Below, one piece after another: positions 44,828-54,308 of a stretch of DNA of 64,000 nucleotides (position 1 is its first letter; every line of letters begins with the position of its first letter). The notes beneath the pieces are model-generated. The model saw nothing but the letters and a program-made list of their open reading frames with translations. It ran no database searches and was not told where the DNA came from. A program made the position numbers and the translations under genes. Source of the DNA: Bradyrhizobium sp. Ash2021 (GTDB lineage: Bacteria > Pseudomonadota > Alphaproteobacteria > Rhizobiales > Xanthobacteraceae). The stretch is taken from NCBI RefSeq assembly GCF_031202265.1, contig NZ_CP100604.1, positions 3,640,501 through 3,704,500 on the forward strand, written 5' to 3'.

Positions 44828-45805
44828 ATGTCGGGCCCTTTCGAATCCTACGACGATCTCGAGGACGCCGATGAACGCCTTCAGGCGGCCGATCCGGCCG
44901 AACGTCGCGTCGCCATCATCGCGCTCGGCCATTCCGGGGATCCGGCCGCGGTCGGACATCTCGCCAATATGGTCTCCGACCCCGACGCCGGCGTGCGTCA
45001 GCAGGTGGCAATGGCGCTCGGGGAATTCGATGGGCCGGAGTCGGCGGCTGCCTTGGCGAGACTGCTGGTCGATCCGGAGCAGGCGGTGGCGTCCGCTGCG
45101 GCCGACAGCATGGCCGAGTTCAAGGATCCGGCCTGCGCCGACGCGATATTGCCGCTGGTCAAGCACGGCCACGCCTTCGTCCGCATGGGCGCGCTGCGGG
45201 CGCTGAAGGAATTGCGGCGCAAGGATACGCTTAAACCCGCGCTCGAAGCGCTCAGGGACAGCGATGCCGCGGTCCGCGTCCAGGCGATCGGCGTCATCGG
45301 CTTCCTGAAGCTGGAAGAGTCGATTCCCGCGCTGACGGCTTCCACCGGCGATTCCGATTCCCATGTCCGGCGGGCGGCGGTCAGCGCGCTGGCGTTTTCG
45401 CAGATGAAGCCCGCGGCCGAATCGATCACCCGCACGTTGGGCGATGACGACTGGATGGTCCGCGAGATGGCGGCGGAGACGCTTGGCCAGAATGCCAACG
45501 GCTCGGTGGCGGCGGATCAACTGATAGCAGCGCTGGCGGACGATTTCTGGCAGGTGCGGCTCAAGGCGATCCGAAGCCTCGGCAAGATGAAGATCGAGCG
45601 GGCGGTCCATCCGATCGGCAAATGCATCACCCACGAGCAGGCCAATCTGCGCAAGGAAGCGGCCGCGGCACTAGGCGAGATTGCCGACGCGGCGGCCGAA
45701 CCGTATCTCGTGCTCGTGGCCAATGATCCCGATCCCGAAGTCAGGAAGAACGCGCGCTGGGGGCTGCAGCGGATCGCCGCCGGTAAGGCAAAATCGGGCG
45801 CGTAG
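44828..45805 (+). CDS. HEAT-repeat protein
   Basis: Solenoid protein of 325 residues made of about nine HEAT/PBS-lyase-type repeats from residue 20 to the end, each with the pattern DPEVRKNARWGLQRI or DSDSHVRRAAVSALAF. There is no signal peptide and no cysteine-rich motif, so it is a cytoplasmic scaffold. Its ATG starts two bases after the ferredoxin stop, and GAGGT of the preceding coding end serves as ribosome site. HEAT proteins occur beside heterodisulfide-reductase-like and other iron-sulfur flavoprotein clusters, so assembly or docking of the flavoprotein-ferredoxin complex is a reasonable inference. Confidence 0.85.
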   Translation: MSGPFESYDDLEDADERLQAADPAERRVAIIALGHSGDPAAVGHLANMVSDPDAGVRQQVAMALGEFDGPESAAALARLLVDPEQAVASAAADSMAEFKDPACADAILPLVKHGHAFVRMGALRALKELRRKDTLKPALEALRDSDAAVRVQAIGVIGFLKLEESIPALTASTGDSDSHVRRAAVSALAFSQMKPAAESITRTLGDDDWMVREMAAETLGQNANGSVAADQLIAALADDFWQVRLKAIRSLGKMKIERAVHPIGKCITHEQANLRKEAAAALGEIADAAAEPYLVLVANDPDPEVRKNARWGLQRIAAGKAKSGA

Positions 45806-45849
45806 TCGCCTCGCGGATTTCTTGAAGCCGCGATAGTCCGGAGCGTCAG

Positions 45850-46185
45850 ATGACGTATGTCGTCACCGAAGCCTGCATCAAGTGCAAATACACCGACTGC
45901 GTCGAGGTATGTCCCGTCGATTGCTTCTACGAGGGGGACAACATGCTGGTGATACACCCCGACGAGTGCATCGATTGCGGCGTCTGTGAACCCGAATGTC
46001 CGGCGGATGCGATCAAGGCGGATACCGAGCCGGGCCTGGAAAAATGGCTGGCCTTGAACGCAAGATTTGCCGTGGTCTGGCCCAATATCTCCGACAAGAA
46101 AGAGGCGCTCTCCGACGCCGAGGAGTTTGAAGGCCTGGACGGCAAGTTCGAAAAGTTCTTCAGCGAGGCCGCCGGTTCACAGTGA
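45850..46185 (+). CDS. fdxA: 7Fe ferredoxin
   Basis: Ferredoxin of 111 residues of the FdxA type. Cysteines 9, 17 and 50 fit a [3Fe-4S] cluster, and 21, 40, 43 and 46 fit a [4Fe-4S] cluster; C12 and C25 are extra. The sequence [20 protein letters not shown] is almost invariant in this family. The C-terminal part (about 65-111, [16 protein letters not shown]) is the usual helical tail. It follows the HEAT gene by 44 bases, so it is probably the soluble electron donor or acceptor of the AprA-like complex; FdxA also serves other pathways. Confidence 0.93.
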   Translation: MTYVVTEACIKCKYTDCVEVCPVDCFYEGDNMLVIHPDECIDCGVCEPECPADAIKADTEPGLEKWLALNARFAVVWPNISDKKEALSDAEEFEGLDGKFEKFFSEAAGSQ

Positions 46186-46236
46186 AACCGTTGCGGCGTC
46201 AAAAGGCGAACCCGAAAGCAGAGCCCTACAGACCAA

Positions 46237-46251
46237 CCGGTATTTTACCGG
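46237..46251. other. Small palindrome downstream of the ferredoxin gene
   Basis: CCGGTA-TTT-TACCGG, 52 bases after the fdxA stop. It is a weak hairpin without T run, so its role is unclear. The rest of the 443-base gap up to 46628 holds no gene I can support. Confidence 0.4.
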
Positions 46252-46628
46252 GCATCGGCGTCTTGGCGGTCGTTGACCAGGGACGATGTGGATGCAGGGC
46301 ACAAAGCGCGTCGACGTTAACTTCCCGATGTTTAAAAGGTTCCACAAATCCTGACCGATACGCATTCGGGCCGCGCTGTAACGCGCCGCGCGTGCATTCG
46401 AGCTGATCTGCGAAATGGTGCATGACGTCATTTTCTGCAGTATGATTTGATTGGAGTGGAAATAGTATTCTTGCTAAGGTTGTATCATCGGAAAATTGCA
46501 GGTCGCGTGACAAAAATCGTCCGTCGCCTCTTTTTGGCCGAGTTCGACCGTTCAGCTTGAGTCATCTCTAAATCCGGTCACGCACTGCAGCATCGACGGC
46601 AGGCATCAGTGCAGAACGCGAGACGGCA

Positions 46629-47222
46629 ATGTCATCGTCTTCTGATCAGACACGGCGCACGGTGATCCTGGCGGTGCTCGCCACGGCGGCGGGCGCGGCG
46701 GCGTCACCATCGGCCCGTGCCGACGAGGATCAGCCCGGCAGCGACGAGCGACCTCAAAAAGCCGACGTCCTGGTTTTCGCCGAAGGCGAACGTACGGGCG
46801 AAGTCATCAAGCCCGAGGATCTGAAGCTCGGCGGTCCGCCGGTGCGCGCCTGGCCAAAGGATCCAAAAACCTCCGTCGTCCGCAAGGGTTCCCGGTTGAA
46901 CGAGGTGCTGGTCATCAGGCTCGATCCGGCCGAACTCGATGACGAAACGCGCGCGCGGTTTGCCGACGGCATCGTCGCGTATTCGGATACGTGCACCCAC
47001 GCCGGATGTCCCATCACCGGCTGGGTGAAGGGCGCGACGGGCGACAAGAACGTTTTCAAATGCTTCTGTCACAATTCCGAATTTGATCCGCGACAAAGCG
47101 CGCAAGTCGTATTCGGACCGGCGCCGCGGCGGCTTGCCGCGCTTCCGCTGACGACAGCCGATGGTTACTTCACGGTAGCTGCAACATTTGTTGGAAAGGT
47201 AGGGGTACAGCAGCCGGGTTGA
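46629..47222 (+). CDS. Exported Rieske [2Fe-2S] protein
   Basis: Protein of 197 residues with a Tat-like or Sec-like signal (RRTVILAVLATAAGAAASPSARA, about 8-31) and a Rieske domain from about 95 to 190. The ligands are Cys122 and His124 in CTHAGC and Cys145 and His148 in CFCHNSEFDP. The overall form resembles the Rieske subunit of arsenite oxidase-like and other periplasmic proteins. It is followed 66 bases later by a PQQ dehydrogenase on the same strand, so it may take electrons from that enzyme in place of a cytochrome c. This pairing is unusual. AGACGGCA before the ATG gives only a weak ribosome site. Confidence 0.85.
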   Translation: MSSSSDQTRRTVILAVLATAAGAAASPSARADEDQPGSDERPQKADVLVFAEGERTGEVIKPEDLKLGGPPVRAWPKDPKTSVVRKGSRLNEVLVIRLDPAELDDETRARFADGIVAYSDTCTHAGCPITGWVKGATGDKNVFKCFCHNSEFDPRQSAQVVFGPAPRRLAALPLTTADGYFTVAATFVGKVGVQQPG

Positions 47223-47288
47223 CGGCAGCCCGGGTCGGATTCCGCGCAACACTGAAACAAGTGAAAAACAAGCAGGGAGGTAGCGTCC

Positions 47289-49019
47289 ATGACCACGAAG
47301 CAATGGCTATTGTCTGGCACCGTCGCGTTCACATGCCTTGTCTCAACCACCGCCGGCGCCGGTCCGATCGAGAATTACAGCCCGGTGACATCGGCCCGGC
47401 TCGAAAATCCCGAACCCGGCAACTGGATGCTCTATCGCCGGACCTATGACGGGCAGGGCTACAGCCCGCTCGACCAGATCAACACCACCAACGTCAAGAG
47501 CATGACGCCGGTATGGACCTTCTCGACCGGAGTGGTCGAAGGCCACGAGGCGCCGCCGATCGTCAACAATGGCGTGATGTTCGTCGCGACCCCGATGGGG
47601 CAGGTGATCGCCATCAACGCCAGGACCGGCGACGAGTACTGGCGCTATAAACGCCAGCTCCCCGACGATCTCTTCCAGTTGCATCCGACCAGCCGCGGCG
47701 TCGGCTTGTGGCAGGACAAGCTGTACCTGGCCACGACCGACGATCATGTCGTGGCGCTCGATGCCAAGACCGGCAAGGTTCTCTGGGACACCAAGGTCCA
47801 GGACTACAAGAAGGGTCAGTACCTGACCCTGATGCCGCTGGTCGTCGACGGCAAGGTCATCGTCGGCGGTTCCGGCGGCGAATTCGGCGTGCGCGGCTAT
47901 GTCGTCGCGTTCGACGCCAATGACGGCAAGGAACTGTGGCGGACCTTCACCATTCCCGGCGAAGGTGAGCCCGGCCATGACACCTGGAGCGGCGACGACT
48001 GGAAGACGGGTGGCGGATCGGCGTGGATGACGGGCAATTACGACACCGACACCAAGACCATCTACTGGGGCGTCGGAAACGCCGCGCCCTGGCCCGGCTC
48101 AACGCACCCGGGCGACAACCTCTACACAAGTTCGGTGCTCGGACTGGATCCCAACACCGGCAAGATCAAGGCCTACCACCAGTACCATCAAAACGATTCC
48201 TGGGACTGGGACGAGGTGGAGGCGCCGATCCTGATCGACCTGCAACGGGATGGCCGCTCCTTCAAGAGCCTCATTCATCCCGGGCGCGACGCGATCTTCT
48301 GGGTGCTGGAACGCCAGGCGGACAAGATCAACTATGTCGCTGGCTGGCCCTTCGTTCAAACCGATGTCTGGAAAGGCATCGAGGCCGAGACCGGCAAGCC
48401 GATCGTCGATCCCGCGCATAAGCCGGTCATGGGTACGCGGATCGAGTTCTGCCCGTCATTGTGGGGCGGCAAGGATTGGCCGTCGGCGGCCTATAGCCCG
48501 AAGACCCGCTTCGTCTACGTTCCCGCCAACGATAATTTCTGCGGCGGTTTTACCGGCGAGAAGGTGCCGCTGGTTCCCGGCCAGCTTTGGCTTGGGACCA
48601 AGCCGGAGGATATCGGCCTGAAGGTGAAGCCCGGCGCCGATCATTACGGTGAACTGCAGGCGTGGGATCCGGCGACCGGAAAGAAGGTCTGGCAACAGAA
48701 CTACCCCAAATCGCAGCTGTTCGGTTCGGTGACGGCGACCGCCGGCGATCTCGTTCTGGTCGGTGGCACCAACGACCGGATGTTCCGCGCCTATCATGCC
48801 AAGACCGGCGAATTGCTATGGGAGCAGAAGACCAACTCCGGCATCATGGGCATGCCGGTCGCCTATGAGGTGGACGGCACGGAATACATCGCGGTCCAGT
48901 CGGGCTGGGGTGTCGACGCACAGCGTATCCAGGACGCGTTGGCGACCACCAATAATATCGGCGTCGAGAATAACGTGCCGCAAGGCGGCGTCGTCTGGGT
49001 GTTCGCGGTCAAGAAGTAG
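47289..49019 (+). CDS. PQQ-dependent alcohol dehydrogenase, lanthanide-type, without vicinal cysteine pair
   Basis: Periplasmic quinoprotein of 576 residues: signal peptide to about residue 24 (STTAGAGPI), then the eight-bladed propeller with repeated AxDxxTGxxxW tryptophan-docking motifs. The catalytic Asp306 is followed two residues later by Asp308 (WDWDEV), the extra carboxylate that marks lanthanide use. The adjacent-cysteine pair found in most family members is missing: the corresponding segment reads DLFQLHPTSRGVGLW. The GGGAGGT ribosome site lies nine bases before the ATG. An upstream Rieske gene and a strong downstream terminator bound a two-gene unit. The substrate (methanol, another alcohol or an aldehyde) is unknown. 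Confidence 0.88.
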   Translation: MTTKQWLLSGTVAFTCLVSTTAGAGPIENYSPVTSARLENPEPGNWMLYRRTYDGQGYSPLDQINTTNVKSMTPVWTFSTGVVEGHEAPPIVNNGVMFVATPMGQVIAINARTGDEYWRYKRQLPDDLFQLHPTSRGVGLWQDKLYLATTDDHVVALDAKTGKVLWDTKVQDYKKGQYLTLMPLVVDGKVIVGGSGGEFGVRGYVVAFDANDGKELWRTFTIPGEGEPGHDTWSGDDWKTGGGSAWMTGNYDTDTKTIYWGVGNAAPWPGSTHPGDNLYTSSVLGLDPNTGKIKAYHQYHQNDSWDWDEVEAPILIDLQRDGRSFKSLIHPGRDAIFWVLERQADKINYVAGWPFVQTDVWKGIEAETGKPIVDPAHKPVMGTRIEFCPSLWGGKDWPSAAYSPKTRFVYVPANDNFCGGFTGEKVPLVPGQLWLGTKPEDIGLKVKPGADHYGELQAWDPATGKKVWQQNYPKSQLFGSVTATAGDLVLVGGTNDRMFRAYHAKTGELLWEQKTNSGIMGMPVAYEVDGTEYIAVQSGWGVDAQRIQDALATTNNIGVENNVPQGGVVWVFAVKK

Positions 49020-49076
49020 TCGGCGGATCGAACCTGCGGATCGAACCTGCCCTGGGGTAGGAGCCAAGGCGGAAAG

Positions 49077-49113
49077 AAAAGGGCGGCGGACAAGATGTTC
49101 GCCGCCCTTTTTT
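49077..49113. terminator. Bidirectional terminator between PQQ dehydrogenase and IorB-type genes
   Basis: GGGCGGCG/CGCCGCCC stem (49081-49107) with TTTTTT on the plus side and AAAA before the stem, serving both convergent genes. Confidence 0.92.
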
Positions 49114-49146
49114 GATTGGCGCGCGCGCCAGGCGCGCGATGTCGTC

Positions 49147-51471
49147 TTACGCCTCCAGTTGCTTGCCGATCGGCAAGCTTCGGATGCGTTTTCCGGTGGC
49201 GGCAAAGATGGCGTTGATCAACGCCGGTGCGAACGGCGGCACGCCGGGTTCGCCGACGCCGCTCGGCGGGGTATCGGGGCCGGGCGGTACGATGTAGACG
49301 TTTGTCACCAGCGGCGACTCGTCCATCCGGATCACGGGGTAGGTATCGTAGTTGCCCTGCTGCACCTTGCCGTCCTTGAAGGTGATCTCGCCGTATTTGG
49401 CGAGACTGAGCCCCATGATGGCGGCGCCTTCGATCTGGGACTCGATGCGCTCCGGGTTGACATAGGTTCCGCAATCGATCGCGGTATCGACCCGCGGCAC
49501 CGTGAGCTTGCCCTTGGCGTCAACGGCGACCTCGACAATGGTCGCGATATAACTGACGAAGCTCCGGTGCACGGCAATGCCGAGCCCGCTGCCTTTGGGC
49601 ACCGACCGTCCCCAGCCGCCCTTGTCGGCGACGAGTTCGACCACTTTGCGCAGGCGTGCGGTGTCGACCGGATAGCTGTCGTAGGGCTCGCCATAGTTCC
49701 AGGGATCTTTCACCGAGGCGAGACTGACGATCCGCGGTGAGCCGATCAGTTCCAGCAGCATATCCTTCTGATCGCGGTTGGTGGCGTGCGCCAGCTCGCC
49801 GACCATGGATTGGACCGCAAACGCCCGCGGGATATTCGACACCGAGCGGAACCAGCCGATGCGGGTATGCGCGGCGGCTTCCGGATTTTCGCACTGGATG
49901 TTGGCGATCTCGAACGGCATGTCGATCAACCCCATGCCGAGTTCAAAGGCTGCCTGATGCACCGTGTTGGGTGCGAAGGTCGAGGCGATGGACGGCGCGA
50001 CGCTGCGGTGGCGCCAGGCGATCACCTTGCCGTTCTTGTCGAGCCCGGCCTCGATACGTTCTACCGAGACCGTGTGCAGGAAGTCGTGACGAACGTCGTC
50101 CTCCCGCGTCCATTGCACCATGATCGGCGCGCCGAGCGCCTTTGAGAGCAGGGCTGCCTCGAGCGCGAAATCGCATTTCGATTTGCGCCCGAATCCGCCA
50201 CCCAGCAGGGTGACGTTGACGGTCACCTTGTCTTCGGGGATTCCCAGCGTCTTGGCGGCGTCCTCGCGCGTGCCGCCGGCGCTTTGCACGGGCGCCCAGA
50301 TTTCGGCCTTGCCATCCCTGACGTCGGCGACCGCAACCGGGGGCTCCATGCTCACATGCGCGAGGTGGGGCAGGTAATACTCGCCGACAATGACCTTGTC
50401 GGCGGTTTTCAGCGCGGCATCGACGTCGCCTTCCTTGCGCACGACCAAACCGGGTTTGCGCGCGGCTGCCTCGAGTTCGGCCCGATAGGCCACCGACTCG
50501 TACTTGCCGTTGGCCCCGTCGTCCCAGACGATCTTCAGCGCGTCGCGTCCCTTGATCGCCGCACCGGTGTTGCGCGCGATCACCGCGACGCCGCCGAGCG
50601 GCTGGAACTTGGACGGCCAGGGCCAGCCCTGCACCTCCATGACCTTTTCGACGCCGGAGACCTTCATCGCATCCTTTGCGTCAAAGGACACAAGCTTGCC
50701 GCCGGTGACCGGCGGTCGCGCGATCACGGCATACTTCATGCCGGGAAGGCGGGTGTCGCTGCCGTAATGGGCTTTTCCGGTCGTAATGTCGTGAAGGTCG
50801 ACGATGCCGATCTGGCCTTTGCCGAGATAGCGGAAATCCTTCGGGTCTTTCAGCTTCAAACCTTCGAGGCTCGGCACCGCTTCCTTGGCGGCGTCGGCAG
50901 CCAGATCGCCGAATCCGAGATGGCGGCCACTGGCCGAATGGACCACCTCGTGATTGGTGGCCTTGACCTCGGTTACCGGCACGCCCCAGCGCTTGGCGGC
51001 GGCGGCTTCAAGCATGGTGCGCGCCGACGCGCCGATCTGGCGCATCGGCATCAGATAGTGCCGCGTGCTGCGCGAGCCGTCGGTATCCTGATTGCCGAAC
51101 TTGACCTCGTCGCCGGGCGCCTGGGTGACCTTGACGCGCGACCAATCGGCTTCCATTTCCTCGGCCACGATCAACGGCAGGCTGGTCCGGACACCCGTTC
51201 CCATTTCGGCGCGGTGCGCCACGATGGTCACGATTCCATCCGGGGCGATGGCCACGAACACGCGCGGATCGACCACGGTGCCGTGTGGCATCTTGTCCGC
51301 GCCGGTCTTGTAGGCCGCAAAGGCCGGGCGTGACATCACGGGAGCCGCGAGCACGAAGCCGCCGGCAATGCCAAGGCCTTTCAGGATGCTGCGACGCGAT
51401 ACGTTCTCGACCTTGACCTTGATGAACTGTTCAAAGCCACGGAGTTTTTTTGGGTTCATAATGATGTTCAT
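49147..51471 (-). CDS. Molybdopterin-binding subunit, isoquinoline 1-oxidoreductase (IorB) type
   Basis: Large subunit of a xanthine-dehydrogenase-family molybdenum hydroxylase, about 774 residues. It has a twin-arginine signal, [14 protein letters not shown] (about residues 26-39), so it is exported folded. Conserved parts include [31 protein letters not shown] (cofactor loop) and [18 protein letters not shown] near the end, with the active-site glutamate in GEPGVPP. IorAB-type enzymes oxidise N-heterocycles or aldehydes and pass electrons to cytochromes. The start at 51471 has GGGGG seven bases upstream; an in-frame GTG at 51477 overlaps the small-subunit stop. In this C1 region an aldehyde substrate is plausible. 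Confidence 0.88.
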   Translation of the reverse strand: MNIIMNPKKLRGFEQFIKVKVENVSRRSILKGLGIAGGFVLAAPVMSRPAFAAYKTGADKMPHGTVVDPRVFVAIAPDGIVTIVAHRAEMGTGVRTSLPLIVAEEMEADWSRVKVTQAPGDEVKFGNQDTDGSRSTRHYLMPMRQIGASARTMLEAAAAKRWGVPVTEVKATNHEVVHSASGRHLGFGDLAADAAKEAVPSLEGLKLKDPKDFRYLGKGQIGIVDLHDITTGKAHYGSDTRLPGMKYAVIARPPVTGGKLVSFDAKDAMKVSGVEKVMEVQGWPWPSKFQPLGGVAVIARNTGAAIKGRDALKIVWDDGANGKYESVAYRAELEAAARKPGLVVRKEGDVDAALKTADKVIVGEYYLPHLAHVSMEPPVAVADVRDGKAEIWAPVQSAGGTREDAAKTLGIPEDKVTVNVTLLGGGFGRKSKCDFALEAALLSKALGAPIMVQWTREDDVRHDFLHTVSVERIEAGLDKNGKVIAWRHRSVAPSIASTFAPNTVHQAAFELGMGLIDMPFEIANIQCENPEAAAHTRIGWFRSVSNIPRAFAVQSMVGELAHATNRDQKDMLLELIGSPRIVSLASVKDPWNYGEPYDSYPVDTARLRKVVELVADKGGWGRSVPKGSGLGIAVHRSFVSYIATIVEVAVDAKGKLTVPRVDTAIDCGTYVNPERIESQIEGAAIMGLSLAKYGEITFKDGKVQQGNYDTYPVIRMDESPLVTNVYIVPPGPDTPPSGVGEPGVPPFAPALINAIFAATGKRIRSLPIGKQLEA

Positions 51472-51473
51472 GG

Positions 51474-51926
51474 TCACACCCCCGTCGATGCGAGACGCAC
51501 GGCGTTTTCGATCCGCTGGTAAGCGCCGCAGCGGCAGATGTTGCCGGACATCGCTTCAACTATCTGGTCGTGGGACGGTTTTGGATTTTGTATCAGCAGG
51601 GCAGCGGCCTGCATGATCTGGCCGGCCTGGCAATAACCGCATTGCGGGACGTTGACCTGACGCCAGGCTTTTTGAACCGCGTGATCGCCGGTGGGATGAA
51701 GGCCTTCGATGGTGGTCACTTCGCGGCCGACCACGTCGGAAACCGAAGTGATGCAGGCGCGCACGGCCTGCTTGTCGACGATGACGGTGCATGCGCCGCA
51801 GAGCGCCTCGCCGCAGCCAAATTTCGTGCCCGTCAAGCCGGCTTCGTCGCGGAGAAACCAGAGTAATGGAAGATCCGGGTCGCCGTCCCAGGTTCGTTCC
51901 TCGCCGTTAATCTTCATCTTGATCAT
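51474..51926 (-). CDS. [2Fe-2S] subunit, isoquinoline 1-oxidoreductase (IorA) type
   Basis: Small subunit of 150 residues with the plant-type [2Fe-2S] motif GCGEALCGACTVIVD and the second cluster motif CGYCQAGQIM with CRCGAYQRI. It mediates electron flow from the molybdenum cofactor in the partner subunit. GAGGG lies six bases before the ATG. Its stop overlaps or abuts the large-subunit start. It lacks a signal and is probably carried out with the Tat-exported partner. Confidence 0.9.
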   Translation of the reverse strand: MIKMKINGEERTWDGDPDLPLLWFLRDEAGLTGTKFGCGEALCGACTVIVDKQAVRACITSVSDVVGREVTTIEGLHPTGDHAVQKAWRQVNVPQCGYCQAGQIMQAAALLIQNPKPSHDQIVEAMSGNICRCGAYQRIENAVRLASTGV

Positions 51927-51942
51927 GATCGTCCCTCGCTCT

Positions 51943-52131
51943 TCATAAGCTGCCGATATTTTTTCGACGTGAGCGAGAACATATTTCCTGACCGCTCAGC
52001 GCCGTTGCCATGAGTCTTCTTGCAATGAGTTTTCTCGCAGTGAGTCTGCTCGCATGATCCGGCGGAAAGCGAACTCCCTGAGAAGCCGCTGACGACACCG
52101 TAGGATCGGCTTGGGTTTTTGTGTCGGGCAT
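51943..52131 (-). CDS. Possible small protein of 62 residues with tandem-repeat segment
   Basis: Frame starting MPDTKTQADPTVSSAAS, with an arginine-rich C-terminal half. An AGGAGG lies directly against the ATG, too close to act as a normal ribosome site. Its middle is made of a 15-bp tandem repeat. It is upstream of the IorAB-type genes on the same strand. It has no family I recognise and may be noncoding leader. Between 52132 and 52536 I see no gene. Confidence 0.25.
   Translation of the reverse strand: MPDTKTQADPTVSSAASQGVRFPPDHASRLTARKLIARRLMATALSGQEICSRSRRKNIGSL
52011..52055. repeat. 15-bp tandem repeat upstream of the IorAB-type genes
   Basis: TGAGTCTTCTTGCAA, TGAGTTTTCTCGCAG and TGAGTCTGCTCGCA(TG) follow in tandem, three diverged units. 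Confidence 0.8.
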
Positions 52132-52536
52132 CCTCCTGTCTTGATTTTTTGCTTTTTCAAGGGGGCGCGCGCCTGGCGCGATCGGCGTGCCCGGACACTA
52201 ACAGAAAACCAGCGAAAATCGACTTCACAACGCGTTGTCTTGCATCTGTATTTGGCGAAAGCTGGGCTGTTGTCGCGGCGGCGCGGCTTTGGTCAGCGGG
52301 CCTTACACTGCGGTGCGAGATAAGTTCTTGCCATCGCGACTTGCGCCCAGGAAGCTTCCGTTTCGCACAATCGGGTTTTATTTTACGGGCCGCCAATGGC
52401 GCAGGGCAGATATTGGGCACACGCAACATCGTCGTCGAGAATCGCCCCTGGCGGATCTCGCGAAGGCGTCGCGTGAATTGGTCGCGGCTCCGCCGGTGGT
52501 GGCGCCCACCACCGGCAGTCGCGCGCGGTCGTCCGG

Positions 52537-53106
52537 TCAGGCCGCCATGGCTCGCGATTTCGCCACGTGGGTGGCGATCGCATCCATCAGCGCCGGAGAC
52601 AGGCAATCATAGGGCTCGAGCCCGAGTTCCTTGAGACGCGATCGGATGCCCGGCATCTCCGACGGACTGACGCCCGACTCGATCACCGACGATACAAACG
52701 CCGCGAACCCCGGGGCGGCCGAGCCGCTTTCCTGGAACAGTTCGGGGTGGATGAAGTCGAGGCCATAGAACGGATGGCCCTTGTTCTCGATGCGGCCGTA
52801 CATATGCGTGCCGCAGGCCTTGCAGGCGTGCCGCTGGATAGCCGCGGAGGTATCCACGATTTGCAGCTTGTCGCCGTTTTCGAGCACGGTCACGTTCTCG
52901 CGTGGCACGACGGCGACCACCGAGAAGGTCGCCCCTTCGGGCTTCCAGCATTTGGTACAGCCGCAGGCGTGGTTGTGGGCGACATCGCCCTTGATGCCGA
53001 CCTTGACCGGCTTGTCCTGGCATTTGCAGACAAGGGTTCCGCCGGCAAAGCTGCCAGTACCCTTCATTACACCGCTGTCAACGGATGGGTGGATATGAAC
53101 AGTCAT
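52537..53106 (-). CDS. gfa: S-(hydroxymethyl)glutathione synthase
   Basis: Glutathione-dependent formaldehyde-activating enzyme of 189 residues. It speeds the condensation of formaldehyde with glutathione. Zinc-site cysteines lie in LVCKCQDK (27, 29), HACGCTKC (48, 50, 53) and [13 protein letters not shown] (94, 97). GGAGGAGA lies five bases before the ATG. The gene is last in the xoxF-cytochrome-dehydrogenase-gfa operon, 31 bases after the formaldehyde dehydrogenase gene, placing it directly downstream of periplasmic formaldehyde production. Confidence 0.93.
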   Translation of the reverse strand: MTVHIHPSVDSGVMKGTGSFAGGTLVCKCQDKPVKVGIKGDVAHNHACGCTKCWKPEGATFSVVAVVPRENVTVLENGDKLQIVDTSAAIQRHACKACGTHMYGRIENKGHPFYGLDFIHPELFQESGSAAPGFAAFVSSVIESGVSPSEMPGIRSRLKELGLEPYDCLSPALMDAIATHVAKSRAMAA

Positions 53107-53137
53107 AGGCCTCTCCTCCTTGTTTGGACGTTTGGGT

Positions 53138-54247
53138 TTAGAATACGACGACCGATCGGATCGACTTGCCCTCGTGCATCAAGTCGAATCCCGTGTTGAT
53201 CTCCTCCAGCTTGAGCGTGTGGGTGATCATCGGATCGATCTGGATTTTGCCGTTCATGTACCAGTCGACGATCTTCGGCACGTCGGTGCGGCCACGGGCG
53301 CCGCCGAACGCGGTGCCCTTCCACACCCGGCCGGTCACGAGCTGGAACGGCCGGGTGGCGATCTCCTTGCCGGATTCCGCCACGCCGATCACCACCGAGA
53401 CGCCCCAGCCGCGATGGCACGCCTCGAGCGCCTGGCGCATCACGGTGGTATTGCCGGTGCAGTCGAAGGTGTAGTCGGCGCCGCCATCGGTGAGCGTCAC
53501 CAGGTGCTGGACGATGTCGCCCTCGACCTTTTTCGGATTGACGAAGTGCGTCATGCCGAACTGGCGGCCCCAATTATCCTTGGAATCGTTGATGTCGACG
53601 CCGATGATCTTGTCGGCACCCACCATCTTGGCGCCCTGAATGACGTTGAGTCCGATTCCGCCGAGCCCGAACACGACCACATTCGAACCGGGCGTGACCT
53701 TGGCGGTGTTGACCACGGCGCCGACGCCGGTCGTCACGCCGCAGCCGATGTAGCAGCTCTTGTCGAAGGGAGCGTCTTCGCGGATTTTCGCCACCGCGAT
53801 TTCCGGCAGCACGGTGAAGTTCGAAAACGTCGAGCAGCCCATATAATGGAAGACGGTCTCGCCCTTGTATTTGAAGCGCGAGGTGCCGTCGGGCATCAGC
53901 CCCTTGCCCTGGGTGGCGCGGATCGCGGTGCAGAGGTTGGTCTTCTGGCTCAGGCAGCTTTTGCACTGGCGGCATTCGGGCGTGTAAAGCGGGATCACGT
54001 GATCGCCCGGCTTCACCGAAATCACGCCCGGACCGACCTCGCGAACGATACCGGCGCCTTCATGGCCGAGGATCGACGGAAAGATTCCTTCGCTGTCGAA
54101 GCCGTCGAGCGTGTAGGCGTCGGTGTGGCAGATTCCGGTCGCCTTGATTTCGACAAGGACTTCACCGGCCTTCGGCCCTTCGAGGTCAAGTTCGACGATT
54201 TCGAGCGGCTTCTTTGCCGCAAAAGCGACGGCGGCGCGTGTCTTCAT
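53138..54247 (-). CDS. flhA: S-(hydroxymethyl)glutathione dehydrogenase (class III alcohol dehydrogenase)
   Basis: Zinc-dependent NAD enzyme of 369 residues that oxidises S-hydroxymethylglutathione to S-formylglutathione. Catalytic zinc ligands are Cys40 in [10 protein letters not shown] and His in GHEGAGIV. The structural zinc site is [17 protein letters not shown]. The NAD motif is [17 protein letters not shown] near residue 190. The class III hallmark for glutathione binding is consistent. The gene lies between the XoxG-type cytochrome and gfa. S-formylglutathione hydrolase, the next step, is not in the window. Confidence 0.93.
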   Translation of the reverse strand: MKTRAAVAFAAKKPLEIVELDLEGPKAGEVLVEIKATGICHTDAYTLDGFDSEGIFPSILGHEGAGIVREVGPGVISVKPGDHVIPLYTPECRQCKSCLSQKTNLCTAIRATQGKGLMPDGTSRFKYKGETVFHYMGCSTFSNFTVLPEIAVAKIREDAPFDKSCYIGCGVTTGVGAVVNTAKVTPGSNVVVFGLGGIGLNVIQGAKMVGADKIIGVDINDSKDNWGRQFGMTHFVNPKKVEGDIVQHLVTLTDGGADYTFDCTGNTTVMRQALEACHRGWGVSVVIGVAESGKEIATRPFQLVTGRVWKGTAFGGARGRTDVPKIVDWYMNGKIQIDPMITHTLKLEEINTGFDLMHEGKSIRSVVVF

Positions 54248-54308
54248 CGTAGTATCTCCAAACCGTAAAACATGTCGTTATCCGCACTTCGATCCGTCCC
54301 TGGCACGT

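Noticed and set aside
44810..45634. Minus-strand frame opposite the HEAT gene
   Set aside because: Shadow frame; the plus strand shows regular HEAT repeats.
52132..52536. Plus-strand frames between the IorAB-type genes and gfa
   Set aside because: Overlapping frames on both strands without family features or ribosome sites.
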